Assembly: GCA_963755985.1 (NCBI GenBank) | Contig: CAVWLO010000003.1 | Location: forward strand, 682,001-746,000 | Length of the DNA stretch: 64,000 nt | Direction of reading: 5' to 3' | Origin: DASXMT01 sp963755985 | GTDB lineage: Bacteria; Actinomycetota; Acidimicrobiia; Acidimicrobiales; RAAP-2 | Shown: positions 35,097 to 43,974 of the stretch, in pieces | How positions within the stretch are numbered: position 1 is the stretch's first letter | How the letters are laid out: every line of letters starts with the position of its first letter | The notes under the pieces: generated by a model | What the model was told of the DNA's origin: nothing | The model's database searches: none | What the model saw: the letters and a program-made list of their open reading frames with translations, nothing else | Translations under genes and position numbers: made by a program

Positions 35097-36082
35097 TGGC
35101 CATCCCCGAACCTCCTCGCCAGCGGCAGAATTTCCTGGGTGGCTTCAAGCTGACCCTCGAGCACTTGGGGCGTCTGCCGGTGACCCGGCAGTACCCCGAG
35201 GAGAAGCGACCCAAGCAGCCTCGCCAGCACGGGCGCCACGTCCTCAACCGGTACGAGGACGGGATGGAGAAGTGCATCGGGTGCGAGCTCTGTGCCGGTG
35301 TGTGCCCGGCCGACTGCATCTACGTGCGCGGCCTGGACAACCCGCCTGACGACCCCGTCTCGCCCGGCGAGCGCTACGGCTTCATCTATGAGATCAACTT
35401 CTTGCGCTGCATCCACTGCGACATGTGCGTGGAGGCGTGCCCGACCGAGGCCATCACCGAGTCCAAGATGTTCGAGTTCTCCTTCACCAACCGGTCCGAC
35501 GCCATCTACACCAAAGAGGAGCTCTTGGTCGACGACGACGGCATGCCCAAGAAGCTGCCGTGGGAGGACTGGCGGGAGGGCGACGACCTCCACACCTCGG
35601 GGTGGATGCGGGCCACCTCCCCGTCGGGCAGCGCCGCCTACGAGGGCCAGGTCCAGTGGTCCGGTGACCTGGGATACGGGGTCCGCGCCCCCGAAGCGGG
35701 CCAGAGCAGCACTCGGAACGATGCCACCACCGGATCCAAGCGCCTGCGGGACACGCTCGAGCGCCACCTGAGCCCGGTCGACCTGCCGGCGGCCAAACGC
35801 GGCCCTCGCGGCGCTATCGGCCGGATGATCGAGAAGGCCGAGCGGTTCGCTCCCAGCGCCAGTCGCAAACACAAGGCCAAAGCCGATGCGGCCTACACCG
35901 AGGCGTTGACAGCCGGAAACACCGACCGCGGAGAGACGGCGCGGGCTGTGTCCGATGCCGCGCCCGACAGCCCCGCGCCCGACAGCCCCGCGCCCGACAG
36001 CCCCGCGCCCGACAGTGGCGCGCCCCGGCCGGACAGTGCCGACAGTGCCGACAGCGCCGGCCCGGACGGGGCCAGCCGGTAA
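35096..36082 (+). CDS. nuoI: NADH-quinone oxidoreductase subunit I with repetitive tail
   Basis: A 328-residue protein; typical NuoI is about 180. The ferredoxin core has the N6a/N6b ligands in CIGCELCAGVCPADCIYV and CIHCDMCVEACPTEAITE. The last 130 residues are an extension that ends in APDSPAPDSPAPDS repeats and a DSADSADSAG run. ATG 35096 shares a base with the nuoH stop. It carries electrons from NuoG towards NuoB. Confidence 0.95.
   Translation: MAIPEPPRQRQNFLGGFKLTLEHLGRLPVTRQYPEEKRPKQPRQHGRHVLNRYEDGMEKCIGCELCAGVCPADCIYVRGLDNPPDDPVSPGERYGFIYEINFLRCIHCDMCVEACPTEAITESKMFEFSFTNRSDAIYTKEELLVDDDGMPKKLPWEDWREGDDLHTSGWMRATSPSGSAAYEGQVQWSGDLGYGVRAPEAGQSSTRNDATTGSKRLRDTLERHLSPVDLPAAKRGPRGAIGRMIEKAERFAPSASRKHKAKADAAYTEALTAGNTDRGETARAVSDAAPDSPAPDSPAPDSPAPDSGAPRPDSADSADSAGPDGASR
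35955..36015 (+). repeat. 15-bp repeats at the nuoI 3' end
   Basis: Four units of GACAGCCCCGCGCCC encode DSPAP repeats in the NuoI tail. Confidence 0.85.
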
Positions 36083-36894
36083 TGCTCTCGTTCGTGAACG
36101 GGGCCCCGCTGGCCCCGCTGGCCGCCACCCACGCCTCGTGGGTTGATATCGGCACGTTCGCAGTAGCTGCGGCCATCGTCCTGGCTGGAGCCATCGGGGT
36201 GGTCATCGCCCGGAACCCGGTCCACGCCGCCTTGATGTTGGTCATGACGCTGTTCGGGATCGCGGTGCTCTTCGTGGCCCAGCGGGCCGACTTCCTGGCC
36301 GCCGTGCAGGTCATCGTCTATGCCGGCGCCATCGTGGTGTTGTTCCTCTTCGTCATCATGTTCCTGGGGGTGGACAAGACCGAGAGCGTGAAGGCCGAGC
36401 CCCTCCGCGGCCAGCGCCCCCTGGCTGTGGCCCTGACGGCGCTGGGCCTGGCCGGCGTGCTCATCTTGGGCCTCGTCTCCCACTGGACCACGGGCAAGGC
36501 CTCGGTGGCCGGGGCGGCCAACGGCCCCGGCAGCAATGTGGCCAAGTTGGGTCGGTCGGTGTTCACCACCTACCTGTTCCCCTTCGAAGTGACGTCCGCC
36601 CTGCTGGTCATTGCCGTGGTCGGCGCCGTCGTCCTGGCTCGCCGCCCTCCGACATCGAGCGGCGGGACGCCCGAGCCGATCGACGCGACCACCGACGCCG
36701 ACCGGCCCAGCGGCGACCGCCGCGATCCGGCCACCGGCGACCCGATTGGTGACTCGACTGGTGCCGGCGACCCAACCACCGGTGGCGGCGACCCGCCCAG
36801 CCGGGCCGACGTCCCGCCCAGCCGGGCCGGCGTTCCGGCCAGCAGGGCCAGCGATTCGCCTACTGAGACCGTCGACGAGGAGGTGGCACCGTGA
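36082..36894 (+). CDS. nuoJ: NADH-quinone oxidoreductase subunit J
   Basis: A 270-residue membrane subunit with NPVHAALMLVMTLFGIAVLF and FLAAVQVIVYAGAIVVLFLF, the helix that contains the pi-bulge in other complex I structures. After five helices there is a cytoplasmic tail of about 80 residues with GDP/PSRAG repeats. It shares one base with the nuoI stop and overlaps nuoK in GTGA. Confidence 0.94.
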   Translation: MLSFVNGAPLAPLAATHASWVDIGTFAVAAAIVLAGAIGVVIARNPVHAALMLVMTLFGIAVLFVAQRADFLAAVQVIVYAGAIVVLFLFVIMFLGVDKTESVKAEPLRGQRPLAVALTALGLAGVLILGLVSHWTTGKASVAGAANGPGSNVAKLGRSVFTTYLFPFEVTSALLVIAVVGAVVLARRPPTSSGGTPEPIDATTDADRPSGDRRDPATGDPIGDSTGAGDPTTGGGDPPSRADVPPSRAGVPASRASDSPTETVDEEVAP

Positions 36895-37196
36895 CCATCG
36901 CCGGGGCCTGGTATCTGGGACTTGCAGCCGTGCTGTTCTCCATCGGCGCCCTCGGGCTGCTGGTCCGGCGCAACGTCCTGGTCATGTTCATGTGCGTGGA
37001 GCTGATGCTCAATGCCGCCAATCTGACCTTTGTCACCTTCGCCCGGATGATGAACGACATCGGCGGGCAGGTCTTGGTCTTCTTCGTGCTGGTGGTGGCC
37101 GCCGCTGAGGTAGTCGTCGGTCTCGGCATCGTCGTAGCCATCTTCCGACGCCGGGCCAACGCCACTGCGGACGACCTCCACCTGATGAAGGGCTGA
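36891..37196 (+). CDS. nuoK: NADH-quinone oxidoreductase subunit K
   Basis: A 101-residue subunit with three helices, of normal length. MFMCVELMLNAANLTFV and VVAAAEVVVGLGIVVAIFR carry the two conserved membrane Glu residues of the proton path. GTG 36891 overlaps the nuoJ stop. Confidence 0.96.
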   Translation: MTIAGAWYLGLAAVLFSIGALGLLVRRNVLVMFMCVELMLNAANLTFVTFARMMNDIGGQVLVFFVLVVAAAEVVVGLGIVVAIFRRRANATADDLHLMKG

Positions 37197-37204
37197 CCGG
37201 GCCG

Positions 37205-39124
37205 ATGTTGCACCTTACGTACCTCATTGTCCTGCTGCCCCTGGTCGGTTTTGCCTTCCAGGTGCTGTTCGGCCGGCGGATGGGCGACCCCCGGGCCGGG
37301 GCGGTGGCGACCGCGTTCGTGGCCGCGTCCTTCGTGGTGTCGGTCGTGGTCTTCTTCGCGCTGTTGAACGTGCACACACCGGTGCGGTCGTACACCCAGA
37401 CCCTCTACACCTTCCTGCCGGTGGGGGGCCTCCACGTCAACGCGGCCTTCACCGTCGACCCGCTGTCAATGACCATGGTGCTGTTCATCACCGGCATCAG
37501 CACGCTCATCCACCTGTACTCGATCTCCTACATGAAAGGCGACCGGGACTACCCCAAATTCTTCCTGTACATGAACCTGTTCGTCGCCATGATGCTGATC
37601 CTGGTGCTCGGGTCCAACATGTTGATGACCTTCATCGGCTGGGAGGGGGTGGGTGCCTGCTCGTACTGGTTGATCGCGTTCTGGTTCACGCGGGACTCGG
37701 CCGCCAGCGCAGGCAAGAAGGCCTTCATCTACAACCGGGTCGGCGACGTCGGATTCCTGTTGGCCATGTTCCTGACCTTCGAGAAGGTGGGCTCGCTCAA
37801 CTACTCGACGGTCTTCTCCCACCTTTCGGAGATCGGTCCGGGCAACATCACGGCCATCACCCTTCTGCTGTTCCTGGGCGCAGCGGGCAAGTCGGCCCAG
37901 CTCCCGCTGTTTCCCTGGCTGGCCGACGCCATGGAGGGCCCGACGCCGGTGTCGGCTCTCATCCACGCGGCCACCATGGTCACAGCCGGCGTCTACCTCA
38001 TGTGCCGGGTCAACCCGTTGCTGGCCGCCTCACCCGACGCAGCCCTCACGGTGGCCATCGTCGGCGCGGTGACCGCGTTCGTGGCCGCCACCATCGCTTG
38101 CGCGCAGAACGACATCAAGAAGGTGCTGGCCTTTTCCACCGTGTCCCAGCTCGGGTACATGTTCCTGGCCATCGGGACGGGCGCCTACGAGGCGGCCATC
38201 TTCTTGATGGTGGCCCACGCCTTCTTCAAGGCGCTCCTGTTCCTCGGAGCAGGCTCGGTCATCCACGGGCTGCACGACGAACAGGACCTCAAGCGCATGG
38301 GCAACCTGCGCCGGTACATCAAGCTGACCTTTTGGACCTTCACCGTGGGCTGGCTGGCCATCGCCGGCATCCCGCCCCTGTCCGGGTTCTGGGCCAAGGG
38401 CGACGTACTCGATGCGGCCTGGGCCCGGCACCCCGCTCTCTGGGGAGTGGGACTGGCGACCGCCCTCCTCACCGCCTACTACTTGAGCCGGCTGTCGGGG
38501 CTGGCCTTCTTCGGCAAGGACCGCTGGAACAAGGAACCCATCGACCCGGGTGACCCGGGCGTCCATGCTGCTGGGCCCATGACCGCGCCCCACGAGCCAG
38601 CGTGGCCTATGCGCATCCCCCTCATCATCCTGGCCGTCCTCGCCTTCTTCGGCGGGGTGCTCAGCTTCCCGTGGACGACCCGTTACTCCCTGTTGAAGTG
38701 GGTGGACCCGGTGTTCGGGGCCAACCTGTACAACGCGCACGAGAGCACACGGGTCCAGTGGGAGCTCGCCATCACCGACTCGGTCATCGCCGTCATCGGC
38801 TTGGTCATCGCCCTCGTCTTGTGGACGCGTCGGGCCGATCGACCGGAGCTGGAGCCCACCTTCTTGCGACGGTGGTGGTTCATCGACGCCCTGATCGACT
38901 TGGTCTTCAGCCGGACGGGTGCCCGGCTGGCCCAGTTCTCGGCCACGGTGGTCGAGGACGGGATCATCGATGGCGCAGTCAATGGGGTGGGCACCCTGGT
39001 CCGCCGGACCGGGGGCCTGGTCCGCAAGGCCCAGTCCGGGTACGTCCGCAACTACGCCTTGGCCATCGTGCTCGGGGTGGTCGGCGTGCTCGCCTTCATG
39101 CTGTCGCGACTGTGGTGGTCGTAG
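37205..39124 (+). CDS. nuoL: NADH-quinone oxidoreductase subunit L
   Basis: A 639-residue antiporter-like subunit. It has the conserved GWEGVGACSYWLI, PLFPWLADAMEGPTPVSALIH and HAFFKALLFLGAGSVIHGLH. The long lateral helix region follows in the C-terminal part. It pumps protons at the distal end of the membrane arm. It is separated from nuoK by eight bases and shares one base with nuoM. Confidence 0.96.
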   Translation: MLHLTYLIVLLPLVGFAFQVLFGRRMGDPRAGAVATAFVAASFVVSVVVFFALLNVHTPVRSYTQTLYTFLPVGGLHVNAAFTVDPLSMTMVLFITGISTLIHLYSISYMKGDRDYPKFFLYMNLFVAMMLILVLGSNMLMTFIGWEGVGACSYWLIAFWFTRDSAASAGKKAFIYNRVGDVGFLLAMFLTFEKVGSLNYSTVFSHLSEIGPGNITAITLLLFLGAAGKSAQLPLFPWLADAMEGPTPVSALIHAATMVTAGVYLMCRVNPLLAASPDAALTVAIVGAVTAFVAATIACAQNDIKKVLAFSTVSQLGYMFLAIGTGAYEAAIFLMVAHAFFKALLFLGAGSVIHGLHDEQDLKRMGNLRRYIKLTFWTFTVGWLAIAGIPPLSGFWAKGDVLDAAWARHPALWGVGLATALLTAYYLSRLSGLAFFGKDRWNKEPIDPGDPGVHAAGPMTAPHEPAWPMRIPLIILAVLAFFGGVLSFPWTTRYSLLKWVDPVFGANLYNAHESTRVQWELAITDSVIAVIGLVIALVLWTRRADRPELEPTFLRRWWFIDALIDLVFSRTGARLAQFSATVVEDGIIDGAVNGVGTLVRRTGGLVRKAQSGYVRNYALAIVLGVVGVLAFMLSRLWWS

Positions 39125-40704
39125 TGAGCCACTCGGCCACCTTTCCCTTTCTCACCGTCTTGGTGCTGGTGCCCGCCATCGGCGCGGCAGTGGTGGCGCT
39201 GATCCCCACCGCGTCGGTGGCCAAGTGGTTCCACGAAGCGTTCGGGCTGGCGGTGACGGTGGTGACCCTGGTCGTGGCTGTGACCATCGCCTTCAAGTTC
39301 CGCACCGGGTTCGGCGGCTACCAGCTCACCTCGGACCACGTGTGGGCCAAGGCACTCGGCATCCACTGGTCGCTCGGAATCGACGGGATCTCCCTCTTCC
39401 TGGTCCTCTTGTCCGCCCTGTTGTTCCCGCTCTGCATCCTGGGGGCCAGGTCGAAACGAGACCCTCGCAGCTTCGTTGCCTGGCTGCTGGTGCTGGAGAC
39501 GGCGTGCCTCGGGAGCTTCGTCTCGCTCGACTTGATGTTGTTCTTCCTCTTCTTCGAGCTGACCCTGGTGCCGGTGTACTTCCTCATCGGCGGCTGGGGC
39601 TATTCCCGCAGGGGTTATGCCGCAGTCAAGTTCTTCATCTACACCTTCGGCGGCTCGGCCTTCCTGCTGGTGGGGATCCTGGCTGTCGCCTTCATCCACC
39701 AGTCCCAGACCGGCGTGCTGACCTTCGAGCTCCCGGCCCTCATGCACACCCACTTCTCGGGGACGGCCGGGGTCCTCTTGTTCCTGGCCTTCACCGCCGC
39801 CTTCGCCGTAAAGGCTCCACTCTTCCCTTTCCACACGTGGTCACCCGACGCCTATGCCCAGGCGCCCACGGCCGGATCGGTCATCTTGGCCGCGGTGATG
39901 GCCAAGTTGGGGACCTACGGGATCATCCGGTTCGACCTCAACTTGTTCCCCCAGGCCACCAGGACCCTGGCCCCCATCCTGTTGACCCTGGCCGTCATCG
40001 GCATCCTCTACGGTGCCGTCGTCGCCTGTGCACAAAGGGACATGAAGCGCCTGGTGGCCTACTCCTCACTGGCCCATATCGGGTTCATCGCTCTGGGCAC
40101 GTTCGCCCTGACCACCCAGGGGGTCTCGGGCGGTGTGCTCCAGATGGTCAACCACGGGTTGATCATCGCGGCCATGTTCATTCTCATCGGGTGGATCTAC
40201 GAGCGCAGGAAGACCTGGCAGGTGTCCCATCTCCGCGGGCTCCAGTGGTCGGCCCCGGTGCTGGCCGGCATCTTCACCCTGATCGTGATGGCCTCCATCG
40301 GGCTCCCCGGCCTCAACGGCTTCGTGGGTGAGTTCCTCATCCTGTCGGGCACGTTCCTCGTCCACCGGTGGTGGGCGGTGGCGGCCACCATCGGCGTGAT
40401 CCTGGCTGCTGTGTACCTGCTCTGGATGTACCAACAGGTCTTCCACGGCAAGCCCGACGCCGCCAACGAGAAGATGCACGACCTACGGTGGAGCGAACGG
40501 CTGATCATGGTCCCGCTCGTCGCCGTCATCGTCTTCCTCGGGGTGTACCCGAAGCCGGTGCTCGACCGGATCACCCCGTCGGTCAACCAACTGCTCGTGC
40601 ACGTCGAACAGGTCACCCATGTCCGACAGCCGCCAGTGGCCACCGGCGGCCCGTCGTCGCCGCTCGCAGCCACCTCGACCAGTAGCTCGGGGGGGCAGCG
40701 CTGA
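39124..40704 (+). CDS. nuoM: NADH-quinone oxidoreductase subunit M
   Basis: A 526-residue antiporter-like subunit. Markers are GIDGISLFLVLLSALLFPLC, FFELTLVPVYFLIGGWG with the membrane Glu, APLFPFHTWSPDAYAQAP and YSSLAHIGF. GTG 39124 overlaps the last base of the nuoL stop. A short Ser/Gly tail follows the last helix. Confidence 0.96.
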   Translation: MSHSATFPFLTVLVLVPAIGAAVVALIPTASVAKWFHEAFGLAVTVVTLVVAVTIAFKFRTGFGGYQLTSDHVWAKALGIHWSLGIDGISLFLVLLSALLFPLCILGARSKRDPRSFVAWLLVLETACLGSFVSLDLMLFFLFFELTLVPVYFLIGGWGYSRRGYAAVKFFIYTFGGSAFLLVGILAVAFIHQSQTGVLTFELPALMHTHFSGTAGVLLFLAFTAAFAVKAPLFPFHTWSPDAYAQAPTAGSVILAAVMAKLGTYGIIRFDLNLFPQATRTLAPILLTLAVIGILYGAVVACAQRDMKRLVAYSSLAHIGFIALGTFALTTQGVSGGVLQMVNHGLIIAAMFILIGWIYERRKTWQVSHLRGLQWSAPVLAGIFTLIVMASIGLPGLNGFVGEFLILSGTFLVHRWWAVAATIGVILAAVYLLWMYQQVFHGKPDAANEKMHDLRWSERLIMVPLVAVIVFLGVYPKPVLDRITPSVNQLLVHVEQVTHVRQPPVATGGPSSPLAATSTSSSGGQR

Positions 40705-42419
40705 TGCCCGCCAACCTCTTTGCCGTTGCCGGTTCGGCGACCACGGCCATCCACACCCCCCACATCAACTACCTCAGCATCCTTCCCATCCTCATCATGA
40801 TGGGTGGTGCCGTGCTCCTCATGGGGGCGTCCTCCCTACTGCGCAAGGTGTTCGGGGTGGGCGTGGGCACCTGGGGGGCGGTGGCGGTCTCGGTCGCCGC
40901 CCTCGTCGCGGCCCTCGTCCAGTGGTACGACGTGACCACCCACGGGCCGAAGGTCACCATTGCCGGGGCCGTCGCCTACGACGGCTTCAGCGTCTTCATC
41001 CAGATCGTGGTGTCGATCACCGTGCTCCTCACCGCCCTGATCGGGGACGGCTACCTCCGTCGTGAAGGGGTTGAGGGCGCTGAGTTCCACGTGCTGGCCT
41101 TGCTGTCGGCGTCGGGGGCGATGCTCATGGGGTCGGCCAACGACCTGATCGTGGTCTTCCTCGGGCTCGAGATCCTGTCGATCGCGCTCTACGTCCTGGC
41201 TGCGTTCAACCACAAGCGGGCCGAATCGGGCGAAGCCGCACTCAAGTACTTCGTGCTCGGCGCCTTCTCGTCGGCCATCTTCGTCTACGGGATCGCGCTC
41301 GCCTACGGGGCGACCGGTACGACCAACCTGCCCCAGATCGCCAACTACCTGACCAAGAACGTGGTCGCCTCCAACGGGGTGCTGTTGGCCGGGCTGGCCC
41401 TGTTGCTGGTCGGCTTCGGCTTCAAGATCGCCGCCGTGCCCTTCCACATGTGGTCGCCCGACGTCTATCAGGGATCGCCCTCGCCGGTCACCGGGTTCAT
41501 GGCCGCCGTGGCCAAGGCCGGCGCCTTCGCTGCCTTGTTACGGGTGTTCGTATCGTCCTTCGGGGTGGTGCGCACGGACTGGCAGCCCATCGTGTGGGGA
41601 CTGGCCATTCTCAGCCTGGTGGTCGGGGCGGTGCTCGCCCTCGTCCAACGGGACGTCAAGCGGATGATGGCCTACTCGTCCATCAACCACGCAGGTTTCA
41701 TCCTGCTGGGCGTGCAGGCGGCGGACGCCCGTGGCGTGTCGGCATCGCTCTACTACCTGTTCACCTACATGTTCATGGTCATCGGTACCTTCGCCGTCAT
41801 CACCGTCATCGGCCGGGTGGGGGACACCGGGCATCAACTGTCGGACTACCGGGGCCTGGCCCGTCGGCAACCCCTCCTGGCCGGAATGTTCGCCATCTTC
41901 TTGTTGGCCCAGGCCGGGATCCCCTTCACCACCGGCTTCCTGGCCAAGTTCCAGGTGGTGGCGGCCTCCGTCGACGCCCATTCCTACGCATTGGCCGTGG
42001 TGGCTATGGTGTCGGCTGCGGTGGCCGCTTTCTTCTACCTGCGGGTGGGGATCACCATGTACTCGCCCGTGGGCCTCGTCGCCGACCCGGTCCCCGGCGA
42101 GGTCGACTCGGCTGTGTCCCTGGGCACCGGCGCCGGGGACGTTCCCGAAGTCCCGGCCGGATCGTTGTCAGTGCCCGATGGGGCCCCGGACGGCCCGGCC
42201 GATGGAGTGGCCCGCCGGGGCGGCGAGGTCGAGCGGGCCAGCCTGGCCTTGATGACCGACGCACCGGCGGAGGCAGACGTGGCCACTCGGGTGGTCAAGG
42301 TCCCCGGGCTCACGTGGGTGGCCATCACCATCTGTGCCGCTTTCACCGTGGTGTTCGGCATCGTCCCCGAGCCGATCATCGACTTCGCCCACCAGGCCAC
42401 CCTGTTGTTCGTCTCCTGA
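40704..42419 (+). CDS. nuoN: NADH-quinone oxidoreductase subunit N
   Basis: A 571-residue antiporter-like subunit, last gene of the operon. It has FLGLEILSIALYVLAAF, AVPFHMWSPDVYQGSPSPVT and MAYSSINHAGFILLG. A hydrophilic insert of about 75 residues (DPVPGEVDSAVSLG onward) lies between the last two helices. ATG 40704 shares one base with the nuoM stop. With it all fourteen nuo genes are present and uninterrupted. Confidence 0.95.
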   Translation: MPANLFAVAGSATTAIHTPHINYLSILPILIMMGGAVLLMGASSLLRKVFGVGVGTWGAVAVSVAALVAALVQWYDVTTHGPKVTIAGAVAYDGFSVFIQIVVSITVLLTALIGDGYLRREGVEGAEFHVLALLSASGAMLMGSANDLIVVFLGLEILSIALYVLAAFNHKRAESGEAALKYFVLGAFSSAIFVYGIALAYGATGTTNLPQIANYLTKNVVASNGVLLAGLALLLVGFGFKIAAVPFHMWSPDVYQGSPSPVTGFMAAVAKAGAFAALLRVFVSSFGVVRTDWQPIVWGLAILSLVVGAVLALVQRDVKRMMAYSSINHAGFILLGVQAADARGVSASLYYLFTYMFMVIGTFAVITVIGRVGDTGHQLSDYRGLARRQPLLAGMFAIFLLAQAGIPFTTGFLAKFQVVAASVDAHSYALAVVAMVSAAVAAFFYLRVGITMYSPVGLVADPVPGEVDSAVSLGTGAGDVPEVPAGSLSVPDGAPDGPADGVARRGGEVERASLALMTDAPAEADVATRVVKVPGLTWVAITICAAFTVVFGIVPEPIIDFAHQATLLFVS

Positions 42420-42433
42420 GGTAGCCGTCGCCC

Positions 42434-42439
42434 TAAGAT
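42434..42439 (+). promoter_or_regulatory. Putative -10 element for the FAD monooxygenase-like gene
   Basis: CTAAGAT with seven bases from TAAGAT to a GTG at 42447. That GTG is the first codon of a repeat array and is out of frame with the main gene. Confidence 0.45.
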
Positions 42440-42446
42440 CCGCGCC

Positions 42447-42502
42447 GTGGCAAGGAGCGTGGTCGTGGGCAAAGAGCGTGGTCGTGGGCAAGGAGCGTGG
42501 TC
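42447..42502 (+). repeat. 18/19-bp repeats carrying duplicated start codons
   Basis: Three units of GTGGGCAAGGAGCGTGGTC, of 18, 19 and 19 bases, lead into the GTG at 42503. Each unit holds a GTG and an AAGGAG or AAAGAG. The first unit alone would be in frame with the gene; the two further units add 38 bases and break that frame. Confidence 0.85.
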
Positions 42503-43921
42503 GTGGCTGAGGTCCTGATAGTGGGCGGCGGCGTCGTGGGGATGGGCCTCGCCATGCTGCTCGCCGCCGACGACCACGCGGTCACAGTGCTCGAGCGGGA
42601 CGCGCAACCCCCTCCCCGAGACTGGGAGCAGGCCTGGGACGGGTGGGAGCGCAAGGGGGTCAACCAATTCCGGTTGCCCCACCTCTTCCTGCCCCGGTAC
42701 CGCCAGATCCTCGAGTCCGATCTGCCCGAAGTGGTCGCCGCCCTGGACAGAGACGGCGCCCGGCGCATCAACCCGGTACGTGACGCTCCCGAAGCGTTGA
42801 CCGGCGGGTCTCGTGACGGAGACGAGCGTTACCAGATGCTGTCAGGGCGCCGTGCCGTGGTCGAGCGCTCGGTGGCGTCGGTGGCCGAGGACGCCCCGGG
42901 GCTGAGCCTCAGGCGGGGGGTGGCCGTGGCCGGGCTCCTCCAGGGGACCGAAGCGGCCCGTGGGATTCCACACGTGAAGGGGGTCCGCACCTCCGATGGA
43001 GAGGAGATAGACGCCGACTTGGTCATCGATTGCAGCGGTCGGCGGTCAGCGCTTCCGGCGTGGTTGGAGGGACTCGGCGCCCGACGCCCCGATGAGGAGC
43101 TGGAGGACAGTGGGTTCACATATCGGGGGCGACACTTCCGTTCCCGTGATGGGGGGATGCCGGTCGCCCTCGGGGGCTTCCTCCAGGCCTACGGCTCCAT
43201 CTCCGTCCTCACCCTCCCTGCTGACAACGACACCTGGTCGGTCACCCTCGTAGCCCGCTCGGGCGATCGTGCCCTCCTCGGGCTCAAGGATCTCGAGCGG
43301 TGGGAGAACGCCGTGCGGTCGCTTCCCACGGTGGCGCACTGGCTTGATGGGGACCCGATCGAGGACCGGATAGCCACCTTCTCGAAGATCGAAGACCGGC
43401 ACCGGGATCTGTGCCCCGACGGCATACCGGTGGCCACCGGGGTGCTGGCGGTGGCCGACGCATGGGCATGCACGAATCCGTCGGTGGGACGGGGCGTATC
43501 CATCGGGATGCTGCACGCCCAGACCCTGCGGGACACCCTCCGCCAGACAGGACCCGACCGTCCGGTCGAGCTTTCCGAGGCCTTCGCGGTGGCTACCGCG
43601 GCCACAGTCGAACCCTGGTACCAGAGCACGCTGTCGTTCGATCGGCACCGTCTGGCCGAGATGGCGGCCATCGCCGAGGGAAACACCTACGACCCCGGAG
43701 ATCCCAGCTACGAGATCACCATGGCGCTCGCCGAAGCCGGCATGAAGGACCCCGACGCCTTTCGGGCGTTCATGGACATCGCCGGCGTGATCGAGCTGCC
43801 CGAGGTTGCCCTCGGCCGCCCAGGGGTGTTCGACAAGGTCATCGAGCACGGAGCCAACTGGCGCGATCAGCCGACACTCGGGCCCAGCCGGGACGAGTTG
43901 ATCGCCTTGGCGACGGCGTGA
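42503..43921 (+). CDS. FAD-dependent monooxygenase-like oxidoreductase
   Basis: A 472-residue flavoprotein. VLIVGGGVVGMGLAMLLAAD binds the ADP of FAD, VLERDAQPPP follows, DLVIDCSGRRSALPAWL is the second FAD motif, and GVLAVADAWACTNPSVGRGV is the ribityl-binding Asp/Pro motif. It resembles single-component hydroxylases or epoxidases of the group that includes styrene monooxygenase; the substrate is unknown. GTG 42503 has AAGGAG seven bases upstream, supplied by the last repeat unit. A leaderless GTG at 42447 would be the natural start but is out of frame. The hydrolase gene follows closely. Confidence 0.8.
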   Translation: MAEVLIVGGGVVGMGLAMLLAADDHAVTVLERDAQPPPRDWEQAWDGWERKGVNQFRLPHLFLPRYRQILESDLPEVVAALDRDGARRINPVRDAPEALTGGSRDGDERYQMLSGRRAVVERSVASVAEDAPGLSLRRGVAVAGLLQGTEAARGIPHVKGVRTSDGEEIDADLVIDCSGRRSALPAWLEGLGARRPDEELEDSGFTYRGRHFRSRDGGMPVALGGFLQAYGSISVLTLPADNDTWSVTLVARSGDRALLGLKDLERWENAVRSLPTVAHWLDGDPIEDRIATFSKIEDRHRDLCPDGIPVATGVLAVADAWACTNPSVGRGVSIGMLHAQTLRDTLRQTGPDRPVELSEAFAVATAATVEPWYQSTLSFDRHRLAEMAAIAEGNTYDPGDPSYEITMALAEAGMKDPDAFRAFMDIAGVIELPEVALGRPGVFDKVIEHGANWRDQPTLGPSRDELIALATA

Positions 43922-43974
43922 TCGCCCTGGACAGGGCCTGAACTCATTTCTCGAGACACCAGGAGGAAGCGGAT

